From contig NZ_JAPJDL010000014.1 in NCBI RefSeq assembly GCF_026242055.1, positions 124,001 to 188,000 of the forward strand: 64,000 bases of DNA, written 5' to 3'. The notes under the pieces were generated by a model that saw only the letters and a program-made list of their open reading frames with translations, was not told the DNA's origin and ran no database searches. Origin of the DNA: Lentzea sp. NEAU-D7. Its GTDB lineage: Bacteria; Actinomycetota; Actinomycetes; Mycobacteriales; Pseudonocardiaceae. Within the stretch, counting starts at the first letter, position 1; the number at the start of each line of letters is the position of its first letter. Both the position numbers and the translations under genes were made by a program. Of this stretch, positions 1 to 7,682 are shown piece after piece.

Positions 1-174
1 GGCCATCGCCTGGGCGCGCATCGACTTCACGCCGAGCTTGCGGCCGGGGCCGGTCGTGTCGATCAGCGAGATCAGCAGGTTCTCGGTGCCGGCGAAGCCG
101 AACTCCAGGCGGACCGCGCGCCGCACGGCCGCGGCCAGGACCTTGACCACCTGTGACGAAGGGGTGTGCGTCAT
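1..174 (-). CDS. Clp N-domain-like protein, partial (C-terminus outside window)
   Basis: Only the first 58 codons are present; the gene runs off the left edge of the window. The start is ATG at 174. The visible protein has a Val/Ala/Arg-rich helix followed by a GTENLLISLIDT-type segment near residues 28-39. This resembles the first repeat of the Clp amino-terminal domain, where an IGTEHLLLALL-like motif is usual. ClpC/ClpA chaperones and several small regulators share this domain, so the full product cannot be named. It lies on the same strand as the MerR gene upstream, with an 88-bp gap, and could be read from it. Confidence 0.55.
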   Translation of the reverse strand, partial: MTHTPSSQVVKVLAAAVRRAVRLEFGFAGTENLLISLIDTTGPGRKLGVKSMRAQAMA

Positions 175-262
175 GCCGGCAACGCTAGGGACGGGCGAGG
201 CGGCGGCGCTGCTGCCGACCGGCCACGCGCGAACGGCCGGTCGGCCACGTTCGGCGAGCCGG

Positions 263-829
263 TCAGCCGGTCGCGCGCTCGCGACGGCGGCGGGTCAGCT
301 CGTCCTCGGTCATCGGGGCGATCTCGACGCCGTCCGCACGTTCGGACGGGAACTCGTGGATCGTGCCGGAGATCTCCCGCATCGCTCCGCTGACCGCGAT
401 GCCGAACACGCCCTGGCCGCCCTGCAGCAGGTCGACGACCTCTTCGGGCGAGGTGCACTCGTAGACGGTGGTGCCGTCGGAGAAGAGCGTGATCTTGGCC
501 AGGTCCTGCACGCCGCGGCGGCGCAGGTGGTCGACCGCGACCCTGATGTTCTGCAGGGAGACACCGGTGTCGAGCAGTCGCTTCACGACCTTGAGCACCA
601 GGATGTCCTTGAAGGAGTACAGCCGCTGGCTGCCGGAGCCGTGCGCCATCCTTATCGTCGGCGCGACCAGCCCGGTCCTTGCCCAGTAGTCGAGCTGCCG
701 GTACGTGATGCCCGCGATCTGACACGCCGCGGGTCCTCGGTAACCGACGAGCTCGTCCGGCAGCGAGGAGTCCGGGAACAGTTCACCCTGCAGCCCGGAT
801 TCGGCCCTCAAGGGCGCTTCCTCGACCAC
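263..829 (-). CDS. MerR family regulator (Rv1830/McdR-like)
   Basis: A 188-residue MerR-type regulator. The winged helix-turn-helix spans about residues 25-100; ITYRQLDYWARTGLV is the recognition helix and a variant of the usual MerR start, and a coiled C-terminal dimer region follows. Start is GTG with a GGGAGG ribosome-binding site six bases upstream. Its place beside a BFN nuclease gene, an FtsR-type gene and garA matches the Mycobacterium tuberculosis order Rv1827-Rv1830, where the Rv1830 homologue (McdR) is reported to affect cell division. The specific role here is inference from that synteny. A 328-bp intergenic region with dyad and direct-repeat elements precedes it. Confidence 0.85.
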   Translation of the reverse strand: MVEEAPLRAESGLQGELFPDSSLPDELVGYRGPAACQIAGITYRQLDYWARTGLVAPTIRMAHGSGSQRLYSFKDILVLKVVKRLLDTGVSLQNIRVAVDHLRRRGVQDLAKITLFSDGTTVYECTSPEEVVDLLQGGQGVFGIAVSGAMREISGTIHEFPSERADGVEIAPMTEDELTRRRRERATG

Positions 830-1157
830 GCCTGCCTCCCCTCGGAACGGCCACGAAACTCATGACCGTCAAGCCGCCGCGTCCACTTCCGCGAAGCGGC
901 GACGTCCACTCGAGTTCGACGGTAAGACCGGTCCGATGGCAGGTCAACGCGACGCGCGGGGAGTTGCGACCCTCAACCTGAGGTAGAGAGTCATACCGTC
1001 ACCCGAACTAGCACCTTCAGGTGACGTTTAGTGATCGTTTAGCGATCAAAACGACCGTAGGTAGTCCGATCGAGGGACGTCCAAACGAACTGCCCTCACG
1101 CCCTCACGGGACGGAGTGCGACCCCCTGAAACTCAGGCGTCCGCACCCCCGCCGTGT
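830..1157 (-). promoter_or_regulatory. Long leader/promoter region of the MerR gene
   Basis: This 328-bp gap holds no convincing gene. Two structures stand out. One is an inverted repeat, CCTCA-ACC-TGAGG, at 971-983. The other is a tandem direct repeat of 11 bases, GTTTAGYGATC, at 1026-1036 and 1037-1047, in a patch noticeably richer in A/T than its surroundings. MerR-family proteins often bind dyads in their own promoters, so autoregulation by the downstream MerR protein is plausible. The gap also separates this gene from the BFN-garA-gcvH block upstream. Confidence 0.45.
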
Positions 1158-1631
1158 CTAGGTGTCCGCGCCGCGGAAGTCCTCGGGGGAGACGGAGTCG
1201 AGGAACTCGCGGAACTTCTCCACCTCGTCCTCCTGCTCGTCCGGGATGATCAGGCCCGCCTCGGCCAGCACGGACTCCTCGGCGTGGATGGGCACACCGA
1301 CGCGCAGCGCCAGCGCCACCGAGTCCGAGGGCCGCGCGGACACCCGCACGTCGCCGTCGAACACGAGCTCCGCGAAGAACGTGCCCTCCTGCAGGTCGGT
1401 GATCCGCACCTGCTCGAGGTTGCGCCCCAGCGCACCGATGACGTCCTTGAGGAGGTCGTGGGTGAGCGGACGGGCAGGACGAACGCCCTGCTGCTCCAGT
1501 GCGATCGCCGTGGCCTCGACGCTGCCGATCCAGATCGGCAGGTAGCGCTCGCCCTCGGTTTCGCGCAGAAGAAGGATCGGCTGGTTCTGGGGCAGCTCCA
1601 CCCGCACGCCGACGACACGCATTTCGCTCAT
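1158..1631 (-). CDS. Bifunctional nuclease (BFN/DUF151) family protein
   Basis: A 157-residue protein of the BFN (DUF151) family, equivalent in position and size to M. tuberculosis Rv1829. The family core with LPIWIGSVEATAIALEQQG near residues 30-50 and a second conserved part with VSARPSDSVALALR around residue 100 are present. The C-terminal tail is acidic. Some members have been reported to cleave DNA and RNA; the bacterial role is unclear. ATG start preceded by GGGAGGCGAGG. It sits between two MerR genes and is probably part of the garA-ftsR transcript or just downstream of it (151-bp gap). Confidence 0.85.
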   Translation of the reverse strand: MSEMRVVGVRVELPQNQPILLLRETEGERYLPIWIGSVEATAIALEQQGVRPARPLTHDLLKDVIGALGRNLEQVRITDLQEGTFFAELVFDGDVRVSARPSDSVALALRVGVPIHAEESVLAEAGLIIPDEQEDEVEKFREFLDSVSPEDFRGADT

Positions 1632-1782
1632 CGGGCCTCGCCTCCCTCTAATCCGTTCGGGGACGACCCGGTTTCACACCCGAGCATCCCCCGGCGTACC
1701 TCTCCGACGCTACCCGCCAAGCGGGCCGAGTGCTCAATTGTTGCGGGCAGATCGTGATCAAGAAGGCACACCCGCCGACCGA

Positions 1783-2367
1783 TCAGGACTGCCGCAAGCC
1801 CGCTCGCACCAACATCGAGTGCAACGAGGTGAAGAGGCCGGCCAATTCCCGGACCGTCTCGGTATCTGAGAACGACTTCAGCACGACCACCTCGTGATCG
1901 GCTGCCGCGCGGACCGCGCGCAGGTGCTCGCGCTCGACGCCGAGTCCGGTCATCGTCCGGATCGTGCGGAGCGCGGTGACGTCGTCAGAGGTGAAGCGGC
2001 CACCGGGGCCGGGGCGCAGCAGACCGTCGCGTTCCAGCTGGGCCAGCTGTTCCGCGCTGAACCCGGTCTGGGCCAGCAGGTCGAACCGCGAGAGCGAGCC
2101 GGAGTCCACCGGGGTGGCGTCGAGCTGCTCGCGGATCACCTTGAGCGGCAGGTACCTGTCGCGTTGTGCGGACAGCACGAACCGCAGCCTCTCGACGTCC
2201 GCCGTGCTGAACTGGCGGTAGCCGGAGGCGGTGCGTGCCGGGCGGACCAGCCCCTCCGCTTCCAGGAAGCGGATCTTGGAGATGGTGACGTCGGGGAACT
2301 CGGGCCGGAGCTGCGCGAGCACAGCTCCGATGCTCGAGGCCCCGCGTTGTGGCCGCCCGGCCGTCAC
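1783..2367 (-). CDS. ftsR: MerR-type regulator FtsR-like
   Basis: A 194-residue MerR-family regulator. The N-terminal HTH (about residues 12-75) contains ISKIRFLEAEGLV and SGYRQFSTADVERLRF, the typical MerR signature. A second HTH-like segment follows near residues 105-140. It is the positional counterpart of Rv1828 and of Corynebacterium glutamicum FtsR, which activates ftsZ; that function is known for the homologue only. The GTG start lies four bases outside the garA stop, with the ribosome-binding site GGGAG inside the garA end, so the two are probably translationally linked. The gene symbol is given by synteny and domain match. Confidence 0.8.
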   Translation of the reverse strand: MTAGRPQRGASSIGAVLAQLRPEFPDVTISKIRFLEAEGLVRPARTASGYRQFSTADVERLRFVLSAQRDRYLPLKVIREQLDATPVDSGSLSRFDLLAQTGFSAEQLAQLERDGLLRPGPGGRFTSDDVTALRTIRTMTGLGVEREHLRAVRAAADHEVVVLKSFSDTETVRELAGLFTSLHSMLVRAGLRQS

Positions 2368-2370
2368 GCG

Positions 2371-2829
2371 TCAGGCTCCCGCGGAGCCAGGACCCGTCAG
2401 GAAGACGAGGCGGAACTTGCCGATCTGAACCTCGTCGCCGTTCGCGAGGACGGCCTGGTCGACCGGCTCGCGGTTGACGTAGGTGCCGTTGAGGCTGCCG
2501 ACGTCGATGACGACGAACTCGCCGCTCTCCCGGCGGAACTCGGCGTGGCGGCGCGAGACCGTCACGTCGTCCAGGAAGATGTCGCTGTCGGGGTGGCGCC
2601 CGGCGCTCGTCGTGTCGCGGTCCAGCAAGAACCGGGAACCGGCGTTCGGGCCGCGCTTCACCACGAGCAGCGCGGAACCGGCGGGAAGGGCGTCAACACC
2701 GGCAACGGCCGGCTCCTGTGCGGGCGCCTCGGCGCCGCCTTCCATCTCCTGGAGGAAGTCCGCCCGGAAGACGGAGGTCCGCTCCGGGGACTGCTCCGGC
2801 GGAACGCCTGGGCCGTCGTTCGTGCTCAC
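2371..2829 (-). CDS. garA: FHA-domain metabolic regulator GarA/OdhI
   Basis: A 152-residue GarA/OdhI protein. In the family the unphosphorylated protein binds and inhibits 2-oxoglutarate dehydrogenase and glutamate dehydrogenase; phosphorylation by PknB/PknG shuts it off by letting its own FHA domain bind the tail. The FHA domain (about residues 48-135) has intact GRH, SRRH and NGTYVN motifs. I chose GTG at 2829 because AGGAGGAG lies just upstream; a longer frame from 2946 overlaps gcvH and has no support. Unusually, the N-terminal phospho-motif reads ERTS (residues 16-19) rather than ETTS, so only one of the two regulatory threonines remains. Confidence 0.93.
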   Translation of the reverse strand: MSTNDGPGVPPEQSPERTSVFRADFLQEMEGGAEAPAQEPAVAGVDALPAGSALLVVKRGPNAGSRFLLDRDTTSAGRHPDSDIFLDDVTVSRRHAEFRRESGEFVVIDVGSLNGTYVNREPVDQAVLANGDEVQIGKFRLVFLTGPGSAGA

Positions 2830-2942
2830 CTGAGCTCTCCTCCTGCTGCTGGATCCGTCACTTCCCGTAAAACCTATCGCGTTGGGGTCACCGCCTTCAG
2901 CGCGGCTCCCCTTCCGGCCGAAGATCCGGCGAAAGATCGACG

Positions 2943-3326
2943 TCACTCCTTCTCCACCAACGCCTTGTACGCGTCCGCGTCCAGCAGGCCTTCCAGCACC
3001 TCGGGGTCGTTCAGCCTGATCTCGACCATCCAGCCCTCACCGTACGGATCGGTGTTGACGGCGTCCGGCGACTGGACCAACGCGTCGTTGATGGCGGTCA
3101 CCTCGCCGTCGACCGGCGAGTAGAGGTCGGACACGCTCTTGGTGGACTCCACCTCGCCGAACGTGTCACCCGCCGCCACGGTGTGACCGACCTCGGGCAG
3201 CTGGACGAAGACGACGTCACCGAGCTGTTCCTGGGCGTAGTCGGTGATGCCGACGCGCACCGTGTTCTCGCCTGTGCTGGCGATCCACTCGTGCTCCTCG
3301 GTGTAACGAAGCTCCTCGGGAATCAA
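2943..3326 (-). CDS. gcvH: Glycine cleavage system H protein
   Basis: A 127-residue H protein, the normal length. It carries the lipoyl group that shuttles the aminomethyl intermediate between the P, T and L proteins of glycine cleavage. The lipoylation site ESTKSVSD is present with Lys63. Start is TTG, with GAGGAG nine bases upstream; no ATG or GTG fits better. It follows the CDP-alcohol phosphatidyltransferase by 42 bp and precedes garA by 113 bp, the same neighbourhood as Rv1822-Rv1827 in mycobacteria but without the DUF881 genes found there. P and T protein genes are not in the window. Confidence 0.95.
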   Translation of the reverse strand: MIPEELRYTEEHEWIASTGENTVRVGITDYAQEQLGDVVFVQLPEVGHTVAAGDTFGEVESTKSVSDLYSPVDGEVTAINDALVQSPDAVNTDPYGEGWMVEIRLNDPEVLEGLLDADAYKALVEKE

Positions 3327-3368
3327 CTGACTGCGCTCCTCGTGCTGAACCTGTATGGGGTGATCTTT

Positions 3369-3950
3369 TCACGCGACCGTGCGAGGTGTGACCCGCAGGG
3401 CCAGGAAGAACTGGTAGACGTACAGCAGCGCCGACCACAGGTAGAGGGCTCCGCCCCAGACCGTGAAGGCGTAGGCGACCGGCTGGGCGACCTGTGCCCA
3501 GCCCGAGTCGCCCTGCGCGAGAAGCAGCAGGGGGAAGGCGTAGAGCAGGTTGAAGGTCGCGGCCTTGCCCAGGTACGTCACCTCGAACGGGCCCCAGCCG
3601 CGTTGCCGCAGGACGAGCAGGCAGATGCCGACGACGACCTCCCGGCTCACCAGCACGAGGGCGACCCAGAGCGGCACGATGTCCCTGATCACGAACGCCA
3701 GCAGCGTGCAGAACACGTAGAGGCGGTCGGCGGCGGGGTCGAGCAGCGCGCCGAGGTTGCTCATCTGGTTGAGCCAGCGGGCGAGCTTGCCGTCCAGCCA
3801 GTCGGAGAAGCCCGCGAAGACGAGGATGAGCAGCGCCCAGCCGTCTTCGCGGGGTCCGAGCAACAGGTACAGGAACAGCGGAACACCGGCCAGCCGCAGC
3901 ACGCTGAGCAGGTTCGGAATCGTCAGCAGGCGATCAGCCGGATCACGCAC
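3369..3950 (-). CDS. CDP-alcohol phosphatidyltransferase (PgsA2-like)
   Basis: A 193-residue integral membrane enzyme of the CDP-alcohol phosphatidyltransferase family. The catalytic signature DGx2ARx8Gx3Dx3D is complete (Asp53, Gly54, Ala57, Arg58, Gly67, Asp71, Asp75) and about five hydrophobic helices are visible. Enzymes of this type join CDP-diacylglycerol to glycerol-3-phosphate, inositol-phosphate or a similar alcohol; the alcohol cannot be read from sequence. Position upstream of gcvH-garA matches M. tuberculosis pgsA2 (Rv1822). GTG start. It may be the first gene of the gcvH-garA transcript. Confidence 0.88.
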   Translation of the reverse strand: MRDPADRLLTIPNLLSVLRLAGVPLFLYLLLGPREDGWALLILVFAGFSDWLDGKLARWLNQMSNLGALLDPAADRLYVFCTLLAFVIRDIVPLWVALVLVSREVVVGICLLVLRQRGWGPFEVTYLGKAATFNLLYAFPLLLLAQGDSGWAQVAQPVAYAFTVWGGALYLWSALLYVYQFFLALRVTPRTVA

Positions 3951-4056
3951 ACCCGCACTCTAAACGAGTGACTGCGCAAGGGCTGCCGGATGGCGTCACG
4001 GCACGCTGTGCGACTGGTTGCGGGGTGCGGATCGTTCGTTCTCGCGGGGGTGGGAC

Positions 4057-4272
4057 TCAGGCCGTCCGGGTGAACGTCCAGCCGCGGCGCTGCATCTCCG
4101 CACCGCTGATGGCGTGCGGACGGCCCCGGTCGTCGCGGCCCACCCAGCGAGCGCGGAAACCCTCGAGCACGTAGGCGTGACCCCGGCTCCACACCACGCT
4201 GCACGGCGTGGTCGGCAGCGCGGAATCGGACTCTGCGTCCTGCTGCGGCTGGGTTTCCATGGCGGTTCTCAT
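4057..4272 (-). CDS. Small hypothetical protein (71 aa)
   Basis: A 71-residue protein that I do not recognise. It has an acidic Gln/Ala-rich N-terminus and a basic, Trp/Arg-rich C-terminal half with a VVWSRGHAYVLEGFRARWVGRDDRG segment (shortened: VVWSRGH...GRDDRG) suggestive of a small beta-sheet domain. It is called because GGAGGGACTGAG precedes the ATG at good spacing and codon third positions are GC-rich. A second ATG five codons in is possible. It is transcribed away from the GAF-ANTAR gene and ends 106 bp before the phosphatidyltransferase start. Confidence 0.6.
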   Translation of the reverse strand: MRTAMETQPQQDAESDSALPTTPCSVVWSRGHAYVLEGFRARWVGRDDRGRPHAISGAEMQRRGWTFTRTA

Positions 4273-4525
4273 CTCAGTCCCTCCGTGACATCAGGGATGT
4301 CGCGCACCGGGGCTCCGGCGTTATCCCTGAGAACGAATTCTGGCGGACTGTGGTTCAGAACACGTGTCCTGTTTGGGTCCTTAGCGTTAACTGGATCAAT
4401 CGGCGCGCCGAGCTGTTCGGGTCCGAAGCGGAACGGATCTCCGGGTCCTTGCCTGCGCAACCGTTCGTCGTACGCCGATGACCGCACAACGCCCGTCCGG
4501 GATCGGCTGGGCCTAACCTCATCAC

Positions 4526-5194
4526 GTGAACCAGGTGAAATTCGGTGCGGAGCTCCTCTCCCGGTTGATGGACCACCTGTGCTCGCGGCTCGACGGCTGC
4601 GAGGGCGTCGGGCTGAGCGTGTGGCCGGACGGCACGCTGCTGCGCGCCATCGGGGTCGCCGAGGAACTCGACGCCGAGCAGCTCAGCACCGGTTCGGGGC
4701 CGCTCGTCGACGCCTCGCGCGACGAACGGCAGGTGTTCGGGGAGGTCTCCGGGACGCACGTCGTCGCCGTGCCGGGCAGCTGGGGCGACAGCGGGCCGGT
4801 CGTGCTGACCGTCTACCTCTCGCACAAGCCCCAGGTCGAGGACCTGAAGGCCATCGAGGAGATAGAGCCGCTCGTGGCGACGGCGGCCGCGGTCGTCGAG
4901 TTCTGCTCGGGCGAGGTGCTGCGCGCGGACCAGATGGTGCGGATGGTGCAGCACCGCCGCTACATCGAACAGGCGAAGGGCCTGGTCATGGGGGCGCGGC
5001 CGTGCGCGCCCGGAGAGGCTTTCGAACTGCTCGTGCGGGCCAGCCAGCACGCCAACGTGAAGCTGCGGGACGTGGCCACCGCGCTGGTCCTGGTCGTCGG
5101 TGGGACGCTGGAGGACAGCGCGGAGGAGGTCGTCGAGCCGCCGCCGGCCGCGTTCGAGGTCGCGCGAAACCTGTGGGACGCGCTACGCGTTTGA
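4526..5194 (+). CDS. GAF-ANTAR domain RNA-binding regulator
   Basis: A 222-residue protein with a GAF-like sensory region (about residues 10-125) and a C-terminal ANTAR domain (about 135-195; HRRYIEQAKGLVMG then ANVKLRDVATALV). ANTAR proteins bind paired hairpins in RNA and prevent transcription termination. No hairpin pair was recognised nearby, so the target is unknown. The GTG start lacks a Shine-Dalgarno, but TAACCT lies six bases upstream as a possible -10, so a leaderless message is plausible. The stop codon overlaps the SigB-type promoter of the next gene, placing it at the head of the stress-sigma block. Confidence 0.85.
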   Translation: MNQVKFGAELLSRLMDHLCSRLDGCEGVGLSVWPDGTLLRAIGVAEELDAEQLSTGSGPLVDASRDERQVFGEVSGTHVVAVPGSWGDSGPVVLTVYLSHKPQVEDLKAIEEIEPLVATAAAVVEFCSGEVLRADQMVRMVQHRRYIEQAKGLVMGARPCAPGEAFELLVRASQHANVKLRDVATALVLVVGGTLEDSAEEVVEPPPAAFEVARNLWDALRV

Positions 5195-5214
5195 ACCGAC
5201 CATTGTCCGGGTAT
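5189..5214 (+). promoter_or_regulatory. SigB/SigF-type promoter of the STAS gene
   Basis: GTTT at 5189-5192, a 16-base spacer, then GGGTAT at 5209-5214. This fits the SigB/SigF consensus (GTTT, about 15-16 bases, GGGTAY). It overlaps the stop codon of the GAF-ANTAR gene and lies 122 bp upstream of the STAS start. Confidence 0.7.
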
Positions 5215-5336
5215 GGACGACTCGACCTGTCCTGTGAAGCGGCCACTCCCGTACGGTGGTGTCCGCAGCGGTTGAGCCACCAGCCGCATCGGGGCCGCTG
5301 CGTGGCGGCTTCCTGTATTCGAGAGGAAGTACTTCG

Positions 5337-5693
5337 GTGACTGTGCAGGATCCGCGTGCGGAGCAGATCGAGCTGAAGGTGCGGCAGCCGGCGCCCGGAG
5401 TCACCGTCCTCGCCGTGTCCGGTGAGGTCGACATGGTGTCCGCGCCGGCGTTGCGCGAGGCCCTCATCAACGGGCTCGGCGACGGTGGCGTCTTCGTCGT
5501 CGACATGACCGGGGTGACGTTCCTCGGTTCCGCCGGGCTGGCCGTGCTCGTCGAGGCCGCGAGGCGGGCGCAGCAGGAGGAGGCCTCGCTCAAGGTCGTG
5601 GCGAAGGCTCGGGCCGTGACGCGTCCGCTGGAGGCGACCGGGCTCGGTGAGGTCTTCAGCCTGCACGACTCCGTCGACTCCGCGCTGGCCTAG
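5337..5693 (+). CDS. Anti-sigma factor antagonist, STAS domain (RsbV-like)
   Basis: A 118-residue single-STAS protein. RsbV-type antagonists bind the RsbW kinase when unphosphorylated and so free the sigma factor. The phospho-acceptor site FLGSAGL is intact (Ser65). GTG at 5337 was chosen over an upstream ATG because GAGAGGAAG lies upstream and the extension reads as non-coding. It is preceded by a SigB-type promoter, which implies positive feedback. Its last four bases overlap the convergent HATPase-STAS gene. With the RsbW and sigma genes at 6490-7682 it makes a complete partner-switch set. Confidence 0.92.
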   Translation: MTVQDPRAEQIELKVRQPAPGVTVLAVSGEVDMVSAPALREALINGLGDGGVFVVDMTGVTFLGSAGLAVLVEAARRAQQEEASLKVVAKARAVTRPLEATGLGEVFSLHDSVDSALA

Positions 5694-6358
5694 CGCCTGC
5701 GGACGACGAGTCGGTTGCCCGCCGCGCTGAGCGCCTCGGCGACGTCGTGGAGGGCCTGATCGACCCCGCCCTTCTCCACGCCGAGCCCGCTGAGCTCGAC
5801 GGTCAGCGGCACGGTGCCCCCACGCGCCGCGGTGGTGAGCGTGCGGCGCAGCGACGGACCTGCCTCGACGGGCACGTTCCCGCTCACGACCGCTACTACG
5901 CCGGAGGAGGTCTCGTGGATCTGGACGTCGCACTCGGGCGCCGCTCTGGCCACGGGCAGCACGGGCGAACGGGCCCGCCGCAGGCGCACGGTCGTGCCGC
6001 TCGCCCTGCGGTGGATCTCGACCTCGTCCACGCTCTCCCGCATGAGCAGAAAACCCCGTCCGCGCATGGTCATCGCCGGAGGCGGCACCCGCCACTGGCC
6101 GTGGTCGGTGACGTCCACGTGGGCGGAGCCGTCCAGGTCGCAGTGCGCACGCACCTCGACGGTGCCGCGGGCGGCCCCCGGATAGGCGTGCTCCACCGAG
6201 TTGTTGACCGCCTCGCTGACCGCGAGGACGAGATCGCTCGCTTCGTCCTCACCGAAACCGGCACCGTGCAGCCATTCACGAAGCTGGTGCCGCACAGGTG
6301 CCACTTCGCGCGCGTCCGCCGGGAATCGGAGGGCAAGGAAATCTTCGTGCACAAGCAC
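5690..6358 (-). CDS. HATPase (RsbW-like) - STAS fusion protein
   Basis: A 222-residue fusion. Residues about 10-135 form a GHKL ATPase of the RsbW class, with an N box (AVSEAVNNSVEHAY), a G1 box (DVTDHGQWR) and a G2-like GRGFLLM. Residues about 150-222 resemble a STAS domain, but where RsbV proteins have GSAGL this one reads EKGGV, so no phospho-Ser is present. GTG at 6358 follows GGAGGAG; the longer frame to 6418 is rejected. It diverges from the rsbW-sigma pair and converges on the STAS gene. It may be a second switch kinase carrying its own built-in antagonist-like domain. Confidence 0.85.
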   Translation of the reverse strand: MLVHEDFLALRFPADAREVAPVRHQLREWLHGAGFGEDEASDLVLAVSEAVNNSVEHAYPGAARGTVEVRAHCDLDGSAHVDVTDHGQWRVPPPAMTMRGRGFLLMRESVDEVEIHRRASGTTVRLRRARSPVLPVARAAPECDVQIHETSSGVVAVVSGNVPVEAGPSLRRTLTTAARGGTVPLTVELSGLGVEKGGVDQALHDVAEALSAAGNRLVVRRR

Positions 6359-6418
6359 AGCGCTCCTCCGGTTGGTTGCCTTCAGCAGGTGACTTCCCTG
6401 GGAGCCCCGCCAGTACAC

Positions 6419-6444
6419 GTGTGGAATGAGATCGATTCGGGTAC
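6419..6444 (+). promoter_or_regulatory. SigB/SigF-type promoter of rsbW-sigma operon
   Basis: GTGT at 6419-6422, 16-base spacer, GGGTAC at 6439-6444. It lies in the 131-bp gap between the divergent HATPase-STAS gene and rsbW, and would make the sigma factor autoregulated. Confidence 0.65.
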
Positions 6445-6489
6445 GGCAACTACATGCCGTCCCTAAGCAGAACGGACTACGAGGTGGCT

Positions 6490-6888
6490 GTGACTCAACT
6501 GTCAGGCGTCGAGCTCCGGATGGCGGCGGATCCCACGCAGCTGTCCATCGTGCGTGCTGTCGCCGCGGACATCGCGATGCGGCAGGACTTCGACCTCGAC
6601 TCGATCGAGGACCTGAAGCTCGCCGTGGACGAGACCTGTTCCACGCTGATCACGCTGGCGGCGCAGGACGCCGTGCTCAGCTGCCACTTCGCGGTGGACG
6701 ACAAGGGTGCCGTCCACGTTGCGGCGAAGATCTCCGCGAAGTCCGCGGCGGGGCCTGACGAGGCCAGCTTCGGCTGGCGGGTGCTGACCGCGCTCGTCGA
6801 CTCCGTGCAGACGCGGGTCGAGGAGAGCGAAGGGTTCCTGGTGCACATCAACCTCGTGAAGTCCACGGCAGGGGCGGTGGATGCGTGA
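6490..6888 (+). CDS. Anti-sigma factor RsbW-like serine kinase/ATPase
   Basis: A 132-residue HATPase similar in size and layout to mycobacterial RsbW (UsfX). It has the N box LKLAVDETCSTLI and a C-terminal FGWRVLTALVDSVQT segment conserved in that subfamily. It would sequester the sigma factor encoded immediately downstream. GTG at 6490 was preferred: GAGG lies five bases upstream, while the longer start at 6454 has no ribosome-binding site and begins with rare CTA and AGA codons. If 6454 is used, the message would be almost leaderless. The stop overlaps the sigma start by four bases. Confidence 0.88.
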   Translation: MTQLSGVELRMAADPTQLSIVRAVAADIAMRQDFDLDSIEDLKLAVDETCSTLITLAAQDAVLSCHFAVDDKGAVHVAAKISAKSAAGPDEASFGWRVLTALVDSVQTRVEESEGFLVHINLVKSTAGAVDA

Positions 6889-7682
6889 CCGGATCGGAAG
6901 AGGCGACCAAGACCGAGGAGAAGAAGGCCCGGTCGGGTGACTACGACCACCTGGCACCGCTGTTCGCCGAGCTCGCGGGGACGCCTGACGGCCCCGCGCG
7001 CGAGACGTTGCGGGACAGGCTCGTCACCGAACACCTCCCGGTCGCCCAGCACATCGCCCGCAGATTCGGCCACCGCGGCGAACCGCACGAGGACCTGGTG
7101 CAGGTCGCGACGGTCGGCCTGATCAACGCGGTGGACAGGTTCGACCCCGAACGCGGCAGCGACTTCCTGTCGTTCGCGGTGCCGACGATCATGGGTGAGG
7201 TCCGGAAGTACTTCCGCGACTCCAGCTGGTCGGTGCGGATGCCGAGGCGGCTCAAGGAGCTGCACCTGGCGATCAACGCGGGCACCTCGCGGCTGTCCCA
7301 GTCGCTCGGTCGTGCCCCGACGCCGTCGGAGCTGGCCGAGCACCTGGGCCTGTCACGCGAGGAGATCCACGAAGGACTCGCGGCCGGAAACGCTTACCAG
7401 AGCGCGTCCCTCGACGACATGCTGATGTCGGAGGACTCGTCGATCTCGCTGGGCTCGACCATCGGCGAGGAAGACCCCGAGATCGCGATGATCGAGCAAC
7501 GCGAGGCGCTGCACCCGTTGCTGGAGAAGCTGCCGGAGCGCGAACGCAAGATCGTGGTCATGCGCTTCTTCGGCAACATGACCCAGACCCAGATCGCCCA
7601 GAAGGTCGGCATCTCCCAGATGCACGTCTCGCGGTTGCTCGCGAAGACGTTGCGTCAGCTGCGGGACGTGCTGGAGGAGTAG
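6885..7682 (+). CDS. RNA polymerase sigma factor, SigB/SigF/SigG subfamily
   Basis: A 265-residue group 3 sigma factor. Region 2 lies around residues 50-115 (EDLVQVATVGLINAVDRFD, then FLSFAVPTIMGEVRKYFRD), region 3 follows, and region 4 (about 205-262) contains MTQTQIAQKVGISQMHVSRLL. Close in form to mycobacterial SigF and streptomycete SigB, which direct general stress or differentiation genes. Its GTG start overlaps the rsbW stop by four bases, so antagonist and sigma are co-translated. Its last 28 bases overlap the convergent whiB gene. Confidence 0.95.
   Translation: MTGSEEATKTEEKKARSGDYDHLAPLFAELAGTPDGPARETLRDRLVTEHLPVAQHIARRFGHRGEPHEDLVQVATVGLINAVDRFDPERGSDFLSFAVPTIMGEVRKYFRDSSWSVRMPRRLKELHLAINAGTSRLSQSLGRAPTPSELAEHLGLSREEIHEGLAAGNAYQSASLDDMLMSEDSSISLGSTIGEEDPEIAMIEQREALHPLLEKLPERERKIVVMRFFGNMTQTQIAQKVGISQMHVSRLLAKTLRQLRDVLEE

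Noticed and set aside
2830..2946. Upstream extension of garA to an ATG at 2946 overlapping gcvH.
   Set aside because: AGGAGGAG lies directly before GTG 2829, and GarA/OdhI proteins begin about 20 residues before the phospho-motif.
4269..4487. A 72-codon frame upstream of, and overlapping by four bases, the small gene at 4057-4272.
   Set aside because: GTG start without a ribosome-binding site and low GC at third codon positions compared with neighbours, although the four-base overlap is suggestive.
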